Assembly: GCA_017416485.1 (NCBI GenBank) | Contig: JAFQCH010000009.1 | Coordinates: forward strand, 1 to 64,000 | Direction: 5' to 3' | DNA from: Clostridia bacterium | Lineage (GTDB): Bacteria > Bacillota > Clostridia > Oscillospirales > Acutalibacteraceae | DNA length: 64,000 nucleotides | Shown: positions 18,652 through 26,874 of the stretch, one piece after another | Numbering within the stretch: the first letter of the stretch is position 1 | Layout of the letters: each line of letters begins with the position of its first letter | Position numbers and translations under genes: made by a program | The notes under the pieces: model-generated | The model's database searches: none | Told to the model about the DNA's origin: nothing | The model's input: only the letters and a program-made list of their open reading frames with translations

Positions 18652-18682
18652 GGCAGTGACCGTCAGGTCGCCGTCCTTTTTT
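18652..18682 (+). terminator. tRNA-Arg terminator
   Basis: An imperfect hairpin centred on TGACC-GTCA-GGTCG (18652-18676) followed by six T residues. A near-copy of this hairpin ends the XRE regulator gene at 19754-19788. Confidence 0.75.
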
Positions 18683-18698
18683 CGATTTCTGCTATACA

Positions 18699-18814
18699 AG
18701 GAGGGATTCGAAGGACGAGCGGCACAGAGAAACAGTCCGGGGGACTGTTTCGACCGCGAGCGACCAAGCGCCCGCAGGCGCGCGAGTCGAATCCCTCCGG
18801 GCGGGCCAAAAAAA
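18699..18814. repeat. tRNA-tail-derived inverted-repeat element
   Basis: The segment begins with GGAGGGATTCGA and ends with TCGAATCCCTCC, inverted copies of the T-arm and acceptor sequence of the adjacent tRNA-Arg. The right end (18787-18814) repeats 28 bp of the tRNA 3' end and its downstream A-run (18623-18650) in direct orientation, including the CCA. Internal palindromes include AAACAGTCC-GGG-GGACTGTTT and a GCGCCCGCAGGCGC-like stem. There is no coding potential. The layout suggests a small element inserted at, or captured from, the tRNA 3' end, but it could also be a remnant of integrase-mediated insertion. Confidence 0.65.
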
Positions 18815-18842
18815 TTCCAAGTCGCAAGACTTGGAATTTTTT
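18811..18842 (+). terminator. strong hairpin after the duplicated tRNA end
   Basis: A perfect 13-bp stem with a GCAA loop (18811-18840) followed by TT. It looks like the original tRNA terminator, now separated from the intact tRNA by the inserted segment. Confidence 0.6.
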
Positions 18843-18843
18843 A

Positions 18844-19056
18844 TCCAATCCGAAGGATTGGTATGTAATCGCCGTCAGGCGTATGTAATCAGCGAAGCTG
18901 TATGTCATCACCGCAGGTGCATTTTCCTTCGGATTGATTACATGCAACACCTTGTGTTGATTACATGCATTTTCTTACAAAAATGATCACATACGACACT
19001 TCGTGTCGATTACATACCGCCTTGCGGCGGATTTCTTCCACGGCTCCGCCGTGATT
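18844..19056. repeat. array of mini-hairpins separated by a conserved 10-nt spacer
   Basis: Short palindromes alternate with the spacer GTATGTAATC. Forward spacers start at 18861, 18881 and 18900 (the last with one change). Reverse-complement spacers, GATTACATGC or GATTACATAC with variants, start at 18936, 18959, 18985 and 19008. Between them lie different stem-loops: GCC-GTCA-GGC, AGC-GAA-GCT, AACAC-CTT-GTGTT, GACAC-TTC-GTGTC, CCGCC-TTGC-GGCGG and CACGGC-TCC-GCCGTG. The stems differ in sequence but the spacer is kept, and its orientation flips once in the middle. No open frame is present. Function is unknown. Confidence 0.8.
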
Positions 19057-19165
19057 GTGCCCTTCGTGCAAGAGATTTTATAAAATGTTAATCCCCGTTG
19101 CTTGCCGCAACGGGAATATTGCGTTACAATGCAGGTGACTACTGAAAGAAAGGAGGTCTTTTCTC

Positions 19166-19681
19166 ATGCTGAGCGAAAACATAAAGGCGATCCGAAAATC
19201 AAAAGGATTATCACAGGAGGAGCTTGCTGTCAAGTTGAATGTGGTTCGTCAGACAATCTCAAAATGGGAGCAGGGCTTGTCGGTACCGGATGCTTATATG
19301 TTGATATCTTTATCGGAAGCCCTTGATACACCTGTCAGTGTTTTGCTTGGAGAAATTGTTGAACAGCCGGAATTAAATGATTTAAAGGTGATTTCTGAAA
19401 AACTGGAAATTATCAATTTACAGCTTGCTCTGAGCAGAAAAGCCAGGCAAAAAAAGTTAATAGTATTTTTCAGCCTGTTGGTAATTGCCATAATAACAAT
19501 TTTTGCACTTTTAATCAAACTTGACAGTCCCTATCTGGAATGGGATTACAGTGACCCTGAAATAGCCGTTGTCGGGGTTCTTCTTCATGCATTTGAGTGG
19601 ATTTTTGTAAGGCTGTCCCCGCTTGCGCTTATCGGAGCGATTGCAGGTGTTTGCCTGGTCGTGAAAAAGAAGAAAAAATAA
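19166..19681 (+). CDS. XRE-family regulator with two C-terminal membrane helices
   Basis: An N-terminal Cro/C1-type helix-turn-helix (about 5-60; LSQEELAVKLNVVRQTISKW is the recognition core) is joined by a short helical linker to two predicted membrane segments (about 92-112 and 138-165) and a poly-lysine end. Membrane-tethered XRE proteins of this layout are common in Clostridia and often regulate a neighbouring transporter or respond to envelope stress; the target here is unknown. The ATG follows AAAGGAGG. A CCCGTTGC/GCAACGGG hairpin lies at 19094-19114 in front of the gene. Its AT-rich codon use and isolated position beside repeats hint at acquisition, but weakly. Confidence 0.85.
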   Translation: MLSENIKAIRKSKGLSQEELAVKLNVVRQTISKWEQGLSVPDAYMLISLSEALDTPVSVLLGEIVEQPELNDLKVISEKLEIINLQLALSRKARQKKLIVFFSLLVIAIITIFALLIKLDSPYLEWDYSDPEIAVVGVLLHAFEWIFVRLSPLALIGAIAGVCLVVKKKKK

Positions 19682-19753
19682 CGGATAATTTCAAGCAGAT
19701 CGGCAAATGCAATTTACTGATTTGTTGCCATTTCAAGCTGCAAACACCAAAAA

Positions 19754-19788
19754 GAGCAGTGGCTGTCAGGTCACTGTTCACTTTTTTT
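19754..19788 (+). terminator. terminator after the XRE gene
   Basis: The hairpin AGTGGCT-GTCA-GGTCACT with flanking pairs (19754-19779) is followed by a T-run (19782-19788). It is closely related to the tRNA-Arg terminator hairpin. Confidence 0.75.
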
Positions 19789-20107
19789 AGTTCGTTGTAC
19801 CTCCCCCACTATCCATTGCAATCCCACAATATTTATGTTACAACAATTATAAACAAAAGCAAATGGAGCCGTATGAATGCATCGATGCTGACGAAACGGT
19901 GGATGAGCTGTGCGGCTGTAACAATGCAATCGTTGATGTTTTATCTTTGCCGGACATCCATTATTTTTATCTTTTGTGATAATCCGCCCCTTGCACATGC
20001 ATCTTATTGCATACTTTCTTCTTGCAATTCTGAACAATTTTTGTTAATATGTATACAGTGACAGTTTGTCGCGGTAAAAATAAAATATTTACAAGGAGGA
20101 AAGCATT
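19789..20107. other. intergenic stretch with no convincing gene
   Basis: The only possible coding trace is a 38-codon frame at 19863-19979 (+), acidic and cysteine-bearing (it includes DELCGCNNA). It has no ribosome-binding site, and its frame stays open upstream without a start, so it may be a fragment of a decayed gene. The right end holds the esterase ribosome-binding site AAGGAGG. Confidence 0.4.
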
Positions 20108-21001
20108 ATGTTTGAAAAAATCATTGCATTTTTTATGGCAATCATCAATTTCCTCATGGGTCTTTTCGGGCTTGGAGGAGCGGGCGGACAGGAATACAAC
20201 TGTCAGACATTCCTCGACATGTCCTACGGCACGCATGAACGGCAGGTTGTTGACCTTTGTGTGCCCAACGGTGCATCGGGCGAGTTGGGCCTTGTGCTGT
20301 TCATTCACGGCGGTGCTTGGATCGGCGGAGACAAGCAAAGCTACGAAAGCGGCATGAATTACGGCGCATCGAACCTCGGCATTGCAACGGCATCGGTGAA
20401 TTACCGTTATATTTCGGATGATGTTGACCTTCTTGATGTGCTCGATGACATTGATGCGGCACTTGCAAAAATCAAGGCAAAGGGTGCTGAAGCGGGTGTG
20501 AACATCAATAAAGTATTGCTGACGGGCGACAGCGCAGGCGGTCATCTTTCTCTGCTGTATGCGTATGCAAGAAAGAACACGGCTCCCATTGCACCCGTTG
20601 CGGTTATCAGCAACTCGGGTCCGACGGATCTCTATGACGATAATTTTTATCACAACAATGCACTCGGTGACGAAGCGGCAATTTGCGATCTGATGAGCAA
20701 AGCCTGCGGTCAGCGGTTCTCGTATGCAAACAAGGAAAGCGCAAAGGATGCACTTTACAGTGTTTCCCCCATCGCATATGTCAACGCGGACTGCGTGCCC
20801 ACCGTTATCAACCACGGCAATGCCGATACGATCGTTCCGTTCTCGAATGCCCGGACACTCGATGCACTGCTGGCACAATACGGTGTTGAGCATGTTCTTA
20901 ATGTTTACGAGGGTGCAGACCACGATTTAGGCAAAGATGAAGCGGCAAAGGACAAAGCAGATGAACTGCTGTTCGGTTATATTGACAGATTCCTGAAATA
21001 A
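20108..21001 (+). CDS. Alpha/beta-hydrolase esterase (hormone-sensitive-lipase-like)
   Basis: A 297-residue serine esterase. The oxyanion motif is FIHGGAWIGG and the nucleophile elbow is GDSAGGH. The likely acid is in HGNADTIVPF and the histidine in EGADHDLG. Relatives act on short acyl esters, including acetylated sugars; the substrate cannot be told here. The first ~22 residues (FEKIIAFF, then INFLMGLFG) form a hydrophobic aromatic helix without a basic n-region or clear cleavage site, so it may be a membrane anchor rather than a signal peptide. The ATG follows AAGGAGG. The gene stands alone with a terminator behind it. Confidence 0.85.
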   Translation: MFEKIIAFFMAIINFLMGLFGLGGAGGQEYNCQTFLDMSYGTHERQVVDLCVPNGASGELGLVLFIHGGAWIGGDKQSYESGMNYGASNLGIATASVNYRYISDDVDLLDVLDDIDAALAKIKAKGAEAGVNINKVLLTGDSAGGHLSLLYAYARKNTAPIAPVAVISNSGPTDLYDDNFYHNNALGDEAAICDLMSKACGQRFSYANKESAKDALYSVSPIAYVNADCVPTVINHGNADTIVPFSNARTLDALLAQYGVEHVLNVYEGADHDLGKDEAAKDKADELLFGYIDRFLK

Positions 21002-21017
21002 TTATTTGGCATTTATA

Positions 21018-21044
21018 ACACCACCTCGCGTGGTGTTTTTTTTT
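21018..21044 (+). terminator. esterase gene terminator
   Basis: The AACACCAC-CTCGC-GTGGTGTT hairpin is followed by a run of T residues. Confidence 0.85.
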
Positions 21045-21072
21045 GTTTATCCGTTTGTTTTGAACTATCATA

Positions 21073-21102
21073 TTGACAAAAAACACCTTTCAATGTTATT
21101 AT
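21073..21102 (+). promoter_or_regulatory. promoter of the MFS transporter gene
   Basis: -35 TTGACA (21073-21078) and -10 TATTAT (21097-21102) are 18 bp apart. Confidence 0.7.
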
Positions 21103-21154
21103 TTTAAAGATAATGTTTCCCACCGTGGGTATACTGTTTCAAAGGAGCACTGTT

Positions 21155-23245
21155 ATGGAAAAAGAAAAAACAGGACTGATTACCAAAACCAAAAATCTGA
21201 TTTTTACCGCAAAGAAATACTGGTCTGAACCCGCAAAGGGCAATTATATCCCCTACAAAGAAATTGTAAGCCTGAGTGGTGCGGGCTTCGGTGTGTATTG
21301 GATGGGACTTCTTGCTTCCGCGATCGGTCTTGATGCGTCGAACCTGGTGCTCGGTGCCAGCCTGGGGATCAAACCGATGGATTTGTATGTTATGATGGTT
21401 GTTGCCAATATTGTCGGCATTCCCCTCGGCATTTTCCGCAGCTGGTATTATGACAATCACAAACTCAAGGGCGGTAAATTTTTGCCTTTCATAAGAATTT
21501 CGGGACTTCCGATCGTTCTTATTTCCACCGTTATGGTGTGGTTGCCGTATGAACGGATGGAATACATAACCAAATGCGTGGTCGTTTGGTTCATGTATAT
21601 GCTGCTGAATGTTTTCCTTTGCTTCTTCAACGAAAGCTATACCTATTTCCAGCAGATCATCACCCCCAATGCACAGGAACGTGCCAACGTAATGAGCATT
21701 TCGCAGGTCATTTATTCGTTGGCGCCCACCATTTCGGGACTGGTCGTTCCGCTTGTTGCAGGCCTTACATGGGGGCTTAACAACATCTGGACCTACAGAA
21801 TAATTTATCCCATATTTACGGTGATCGGTCTTATTCTCACGACCATCTTTTTCCGCAAGGTCAAGGAAAGACTGATTCTGCCGAAAAAGCCGCAAGAACC
21901 CGTCAGAATGTTCGATGCCCTGCGTGAGGTTGCAAAGAACAAATATTTCTGGATCATTCATGCAGCTGCATGGGTGGTGTTCCTTGAATCGGGCTACGGC
22001 GTCATTCTCAGTTGGTCGTTCATTTACGGTCACAGCGGTGACTACCAGGCTTCGCTGGGCATTGCAAACACCATCATCGGCAATGCCGCCCTGTGGTCGA
22101 TGCTTCTTTGTCCGCTTGCCATCAAATATATGGGAAAAAGAAACATGCTCATCACCGCCAATGCCATCAACATCGGCCTGCTGATGATACTTTATTTCAC
22201 CTATCAGAATCTGATTCTCATCTGTGTGATCTGGTATCTCAACACATTTGTCAACACCTTCTGGAACATTGTGCAACATCAGATCAGTGCAGACATGCGC
22301 GACTATCATCAGTGGAAAACGGGGGTGCGTGTGGACGGTCTGTTCGGCCCGCTCGGCATCATCGGTACCGTGATCGGATTCTTCACAGGCATGGTCTATC
22401 CGTCCATTTATGAAAAGATGGGGCTTCTGGATGACTACAATGTGCTTTATGATGACACCATCCGCAACAATCTGTTTGAGGTGCTGATCATTTGCTCGGC
22501 AGTCGGTGCATTGCTGAACCTGATTCCCTACTGCTTCTATGACCTGACGGAAAACAAGCACAAAGCCTATGTGGGTGTGCTGAAAATCCGTGCTATGTTT
22601 GAGAATCACACATTGGGCAAACTCGATGATGACGAACTTATGGATGCCATGGATGTGATTACGCAGGCAAAAGAATACTTCGGCAAAGAAAAAATGTCCG
22701 CAAAGGGAGCCGGCAAGGAAGAGAAAAAAGAAATCAAAGAACACAACCTTGCCATTGAACGTGCGGCAATCATCATGGAAGATCTGCACAAGTTCACCAC
22801 CCCCGCAGGCAGAGCAAGAGTGCAACAGGCTAAAAACGATGTTGCCATGGGAAGATTGCATGCTTACGATAACATTGCAGAAGAACGCAAAGCCGCCAAA
22901 AAACTGCCCAAGGGAACCAAGGAAGAAAAAGAAATCCGCAATGATGCCATTAAGAATGCCCGCATGAAAAAAGAAGCCGCATCCCTGATTAAAAAATACG
23001 GCATTGACAACCTGCACGCACCCGACGAAGCCGTCAAGCAGGAAATTATGAACAGAGAAGCAGCAAGCTTTTTTGACAGCCTGAAAATCAGACGCGAGCT
23101 CAAGGCATGGATGAAGCAACAGTCTGTTTACAACAGAGCCACCAAGCCCTATACCGAAGCCGAAAGCCTGATAAAACAAGCGGAAAGCTACACCCATTAC
23201 GAAGAACTGCAGGAAAAATATGTATATCTTTGCGGCATACAGTAA
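21155..23245 (+). CDS. MFS-type transporter (sugar:cation symporter-like) with a long charged C-terminal tail
   Basis: About 12 membrane helices fill residues 25-470, with patterns resembling the glycoside-pentoside-hexuronide/MFS_2 group (FFNESYTYFQQIITPNAQ; QISADMRDYHQWKTGVRVDG). The remaining ~210 residues are hydrophilic, rich in Lys/Glu/Ala and predicted helical, and presumably lie in the cytoplasm. Many relatives lack such a tail. The substrate is unknown; a sugar is the usual guess for this fold. The frame is open from 21113, but ATG 21155 follows AAAGGAG and opens with a typical hydrophilic N-terminus. The gene appears monocistronic. Confidence 0.8.
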   Translation: MEKEKTGLITKTKNLIFTAKKYWSEPAKGNYIPYKEIVSLSGAGFGVYWMGLLASAIGLDASNLVLGASLGIKPMDLYVMMVVANIVGIPLGIFRSWYYDNHKLKGGKFLPFIRISGLPIVLISTVMVWLPYERMEYITKCVVVWFMYMLLNVFLCFFNESYTYFQQIITPNAQERANVMSISQVIYSLAPTISGLVVPLVAGLTWGLNNIWTYRIIYPIFTVIGLILTTIFFRKVKERLILPKKPQEPVRMFDALREVAKNKYFWIIHAAAWVVFLESGYGVILSWSFIYGHSGDYQASLGIANTIIGNAALWSMLLCPLAIKYMGKRNMLITANAINIGLLMILYFTYQNLILICVIWYLNTFVNTFWNIVQHQISADMRDYHQWKTGVRVDGLFGPLGIIGTVIGFFTGMVYPSIYEKMGLLDDYNVLYDDTIRNNLFEVLIICSAVGALLNLIPYCFYDLTENKHKAYVGVLKIRAMFENHTLGKLDDDELMDAMDVITQAKEYFGKEKMSAKGAGKEEKKEIKEHNLAIERAAIIMEDLHKFTTPAGRARVQQAKNDVAMGRLHAYDNIAEERKAAKKLPKGTKEEKEIRNDAIKNARMKKEAASLIKKYGIDNLHAPDEAVKQEIMNREAASFFDSLKIRRELKAWMKQQSVYNRATKPYTEAESLIKQAESYTHYEELQEKYVYLCGIQ

Positions 23246-23267
23246 GACTGATTTCAAAATAAAGGTC

Positions 23268-23296
23268 TTGCATTCAATACTTTAGTATGCTAAAAT
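23268..23296 (+). promoter_or_regulatory. glnA promoter
   Basis: -35 TTGCAT (23268-23273) and -10 TAAAAT (23291-23296) are 17 bp apart. No GlnR-like operator was recognised. Confidence 0.65.
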
Positions 23297-23339
23297 AAAA
23301 AAGTGTAAAATATAAAAAAGGAACAGGAGTTGTAGGCTT

Positions 23340-24764
23340 ATGGCAAAAAGTGTTCAGGATGTTTTAGCTCTCATCAAAGAGAAGGACATTAAAATGGTAG
23401 ACTTCAAAATGGTAGACATCAACGGCCAGTACCGTCATGTCACCATCCCCGCACAGAATTTTTCGGAAGACACCATGAAAAGCGGCATCGGTTTTGATGC
23501 TTCCAACTACGGCTATGCCGTGGTCGAAAAAAGCGACATGGTCTTTATTCCCGATCCCGATACCGCAATGGTTGACCCCTTCTGTGAGATCCCCACACTC
23601 ACCATGACGGGCAATGCCATGATCATCGACACCCCCGAAAACAGACCCCTTGCACAGTATCCGCGCAACATCATCCGTGCGGCGGTTGACTACATGAAGG
23701 CAAGCGGCGTTGCAGACGAAATGAAGATTCTGCCCGAATTTGAGTTTTATCTGTTTGACGATGTGACATGGGGCGTTGAACCGAACTACATCGGTGCATC
23801 CGTGGATGCTTCCCAGTCTTACTGGAACAGCACCACCGACGGAAAGGGTGTTATTGTTCCCAAGCAAAAGAACTATCACATTGCAAAACCCTTTGACACC
23901 TCTTACGAATGCCGCAGTGAAATGTGCCTGCTGATGAAAGAAGCCGGCATTGACATCAACTATCATCATCCCGAAGTTGCCGCATCAGGTCAGTACGAAA
24001 TCGAACCGCAGCTCGGTGAAGTCGTGCACATGGCAGATGCAACCATGATGATCAAATACATCATCCACAACACCGCCCTCAAATACGGCAAGAGTGCAAC
24101 CTTCATGCCCAAGCCCATCTACGGTGAAGCCGGCAGCGGTATGCACGTGCACATGCTTCTGTTCAAGGACGGCGAGCCCGTTTTCTCCGACGACAACGGC
24201 TATTCCCACCTGAGTCAGACAGCGCATTACTTCATGGGCGGTCTGCTCAAACACATCGGCTCTCTGTGCGCCATCACCAACCCGAGCACCAACTCCTTCA
24301 AGCGCCTTGTGCCCGGCTTTGAAGCACCCGTAACGGTCGGTTATGCCACTTCCAACAGAAGTGCGGTCATCCGCATTCCCGCTTATGCAAAAAGCCCCGA
24401 CAAGCGCCGTTTTGAGCTTCGCAACCCCGACGCAACCTGCAACCCCTATTTCTGCTATGCCGCGATTCTTATGGCAGGTCTGGACGGTATCAAAAACAAG
24501 ATCGATCCGCACGAAAACGGCTGGGGTCCCTATGACTTCAACCTCTTCCACCTGCCCGAAGAAGAAAAGGCAAAACTGCAGGGGCTTCCCACTTCCCTGC
24601 CTGCTGCACTCGATGCACTTGAAGCGGACTATGCTTATCTGACCGAAGGCGGCGTCTTCCCCGAAGAACTCATCAAAAACTTCATCAAAACCAAGCGTGC
24701 GGAATGTGCGGAAATTTCCAAGATCCCGCATCCCGTAGAATTTGAAAAATATTACAACCTGTAA
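23340..24764 (+). CDS. glnA: Glutamine synthetase, type I
   Basis: Makes glutamine from glutamate, ammonia and ATP in the cytoplasm. The length of 474 residues fits GS-I. Visible active-site signatures are EFEFYLFD (beta-grasp to catalytic junction), GSGMHVHMLLFKDG, the loop NPSTNSFKRLVPGFEAP, and the SNRSAVIRIP strand. The ATG is preceded by AGGAG. It has its own promoter and terminator, so it is monocistronic. Confidence 0.96.
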   Translation: MAKSVQDVLALIKEKDIKMVDFKMVDINGQYRHVTIPAQNFSEDTMKSGIGFDASNYGYAVVEKSDMVFIPDPDTAMVDPFCEIPTLTMTGNAMIIDTPENRPLAQYPRNIIRAAVDYMKASGVADEMKILPEFEFYLFDDVTWGVEPNYIGASVDASQSYWNSTTDGKGVIVPKQKNYHIAKPFDTSYECRSEMCLLMKEAGIDINYHHPEVAASGQYEIEPQLGEVVHMADATMMIKYIIHNTALKYGKSATFMPKPIYGEAGSGMHVHMLLFKDGEPVFSDDNGYSHLSQTAHYFMGGLLKHIGSLCAITNPSTNSFKRLVPGFEAPVTVGYATSNRSAVIRIPAYAKSPDKRRFELRNPDATCNPYFCYAAILMAGLDGIKNKIDPHENGWGPYDFNLFHLPEEEKAKLQGLPTSLPAALDALEADYAYLTEGGVFPEELIKNFIKTKRAECAEISKIPHPVEFEKYYNL

Positions 24765-24773
24765 AAATGAAAG

Positions 24774-24808
24774 CACAGTCCGAATGCAAACGCTTCGGAC
24801 TGTTTTTT
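24774..24808 (+). terminator. glnA terminator overlapping the next leader
   Basis: ACAGTCCGAA...TTCGGACTGT followed by TTTTTT. The T-run ends one base before the GGAG ribosome-binding site (24809-24812) of the following GTPase gene, so read-through or attenuation could link the two. Confidence 0.8.
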
Positions 24809-24817
24809 GGAGTAATT

Positions 24818-26830
24818 ATGTCAAATACGATTCACAACATCGGAATACTTGCACATGTTGACGCGGGCAAAACAACACTGACCGAGCAACTTTTGTTTCT
24901 GACAGGTGCAGTGCGTTCTGCAGGCAGTGTGGACGAGGGCACAACGGCAACCGATACACTCTCTGTTGAAAAACAGAGGGGTATTTCGGTGCGTGCGGCA
25001 TCGGCTGCCTGCGAATGGAACGGTGTAAAAATCAACATCGTCGACACCCCGGGCCACATTGACTTTGCAGGCGAGGTGGAACGTACACTGCATGCACTCG
25101 ACTATGCGGTTGTGGTCATTTCGGCTGTGGATGGTGTGCGGGCACATACGGAAAACATACTGCACTCCCTGCGGAAAACAGATTTACCATTTGCGATATT
25201 CATCAATAAAACCGATCGCACGGGCAGCGATATACAATCGGTTCTGAATGAACTCAAAGATGTTTGCAAGCAGGCTTTTTTGCCACTTTCTACAGTCGCC
25301 AATGAAGGTACACTGCAGGTTGCTGTTTCCGTTTTATCGGAAGTACAATTTGCACAAACCGCAACCGAAGTGATTGCAGACATCAACGAAGAAGCGGAAG
25401 AAGCCTTTTTGTGTGATTCGTTTTTGTCAAAAGAACGATCAGAGAATCTCATAAGACAGGAAATTGCTGCCTGCAGACTCGTTCCCGTTTTGTGCGGCAG
25501 TGCAAAACTCGGCATCGGCGTGAAAGAACTTGCCGACGTGCTGACGAAGTTTTTACCCTCCTCTGACCGCAGAAAAACAGATGATTTATGCGGCATTATT
25601 TATAAAATCGAACACGACAAAACACAGGGCAAAATTGCCCACATCCGTTTGTTTGGCGGTGAACTTGAGAACCGAAAAGAAATCACGCTGTTTTCTCCTG
25701 ACATGACCGCAGCAACAAATGAATCCGATGCGGTAGCAACCGAAGAAAAACCGCCTGCAAAAGAAAAAATATCACAAATCAAGACCTTCAACGGTGCAAA
25801 ACGTAACGACAGCGGGATTATTCGCAGCGGCGACATTGCCGCCGTCAGCGGGCTTACAAGTGCAAAAACAGGCATGTTTGTCGGCTCTCTCGGCTCGCTG
25901 ACCGACACCGCACTTGTGCATCCGTTTTTACGTGTCAAGGTGACCCCCGCTGACGGCGATGCAAAAAAAATACCGCCTCTTGCGGCGGCACTCAAAGAAT
26001 TATCGGACGAAGAACCCCATCTCGATGCAAAATGGGAAAACGGGCTGACGGAAATCACCATCAACACAACGGGCAGAATTCAGCTCGAAGTGCTTGACAA
26101 TCTTTTAAAAGAACGCTATGACCTGCACGCGTCCTTTTCCCCGCCGACCGTTATTTACAAAGAAACCCCGACCATGGCGGGCACTGGCGGTGCGCGGTAC
26201 ACGATGCCAAAACCCTGTTGGGCATGCGTGGATTTTCACTTTGAACCCATGCCGCGCGGCTACGGTGTTTCCTACCACGGCAAGCTCCCCTTTGACCAAT
26301 GCCAGTATCGCTATCAGGCGCACATCCACACGTCATTCTTAAACACCTGCATTCCGCAGGGCTTATACGGTTGGGAAGTAACAGACTTCAAATGTACTTT
26401 AATCGGCGGTGAACATCATCTGATTCACACCCACCCGCTTGACTTTTTCGTGGCAACCCCGATGGCATTCATGAACACCTTGCAGAACACAGGCTCGACC
26501 ATCCTTGAACCGCTGTTAAAAATACGCATCACTGCCCCCGCTGACCTTTCGGGTAAAATTTTGGGCGAGATCGTAAAAACGGGCGGCGAATGCGACAGCC
26601 CCGTTGTGCATTTGCAGACAATGCACACAGAAGCCATCATCCCCGTTGCAACAAGCATGGATCTGCCCACAAAAATTGCGGTGCTTTCCTCTGGCAAAGC
26701 GGTTTTAAGCCAACAGTTTTACGGCTACCGCGAATGCAAAGACGGCTCGGAGCACATTTCTCCGCGCCGCGGTGTGGACCCGCTTGACCGTTCCAAATGG
26801 ATCCTTTGGGCAAGAGGGGCATATCAATAA
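24818..26830 (+). CDS. EF-G-like translation GTPase of the TetM/TetW ribosomal-protection family
   Basis: A 670-residue ribosome-associated GTPase. G1 is AHVDAGKTT, G3 DTPGH and G4 NKTD, followed by domains II-V in the order of EF-G and TetM (QGLYGWEVTDFKCT aligns with domain IV). In TetM the domain IV loop that displaces tetracycline reads YSPVS; here the same place reads HLIHTH. The protein may therefore be an intrinsic paralogue rather than a true resistance determinant; phenotype cannot be read from sequence. ATG 24818 follows GGAG. An in-frame start at 24767 would lie before the glnA terminator and is rejected. Confidence 0.85.
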   Translation: MSNTIHNIGILAHVDAGKTTLTEQLLFLTGAVRSAGSVDEGTTATDTLSVEKQRGISVRAASAACEWNGVKINIVDTPGHIDFAGEVERTLHALDYAVVVISAVDGVRAHTENILHSLRKTDLPFAIFINKTDRTGSDIQSVLNELKDVCKQAFLPLSTVANEGTLQVAVSVLSEVQFAQTATEVIADINEEAEEAFLCDSFLSKERSENLIRQEIAACRLVPVLCGSAKLGIGVKELADVLTKFLPSSDRRKTDDLCGIIYKIEHDKTQGKIAHIRLFGGELENRKEITLFSPDMTAATNESDAVATEEKPPAKEKISQIKTFNGAKRNDSGIIRSGDIAAVSGLTSAKTGMFVGSLGSLTDTALVHPFLRVKVTPADGDAKKIPPLAAALKELSDEEPHLDAKWENGLTEITINTTGRIQLEVLDNLLKERYDLHASFSPPTVIYKETPTMAGTGGARYTMPKPCWACVDFHFEPMPRGYGVSYHGKLPFDQCQYRYQAHIHTSFLNTCIPQGLYGWEVTDFKCTLIGGEHHLIHTHPLDFFVATPMAFMNTLQNTGSTILEPLLKIRITAPADLSGKILGEIVKTGGECDSPVVHLQTMHTEAIIPVATSMDLPTKIAVLSSGKAVLSQQFYGYRECKDGSEHISPRRGVDPLDRSKWILWARGAYQ

Positions 26831-26834
26831 TGAT

Positions 26835-26869
26835 AAAAAGACGGATTCCGTGCGAAATCCGTCTTTTTT
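26835..26869. terminator. bidirectional terminator
   Basis: AAAAAGACGGATT...AATCCGTCTTTTTT serves both the GTPase gene and the convergent htrA gene. Confidence 0.9.
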
Positions 26870-26874
26870 GCTGT

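Noticed and set aside
18844..19056. CRISPR array
   Set aside because: The constant unit is only 10 nt, flips orientation, and the intervening segments are short palindromes rather than 30-nt unique spacers. No cas genes are nearby.
19771..20037. 88-codon minus-strand frame in the intergenic stretch before the esterase
   Set aside because: No ribosome-binding site, Cys/His-rich random-looking translation, and overlap with a terminator.
21104..23257. 717-codon open frame antisense to the MFS transporter
   Set aside because: It mirrors the transporter exactly, has His/Phe/Cys-rich composition and no start signal. The plus strand shows membrane helices, a ribosome-binding site and a promoter.
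24818..26830. Acquired tetracycline resistance gene
   Set aside because: No mobile-element context, a different domain IV loop, and chromosomal-style composition. Only the broad family can be supported.
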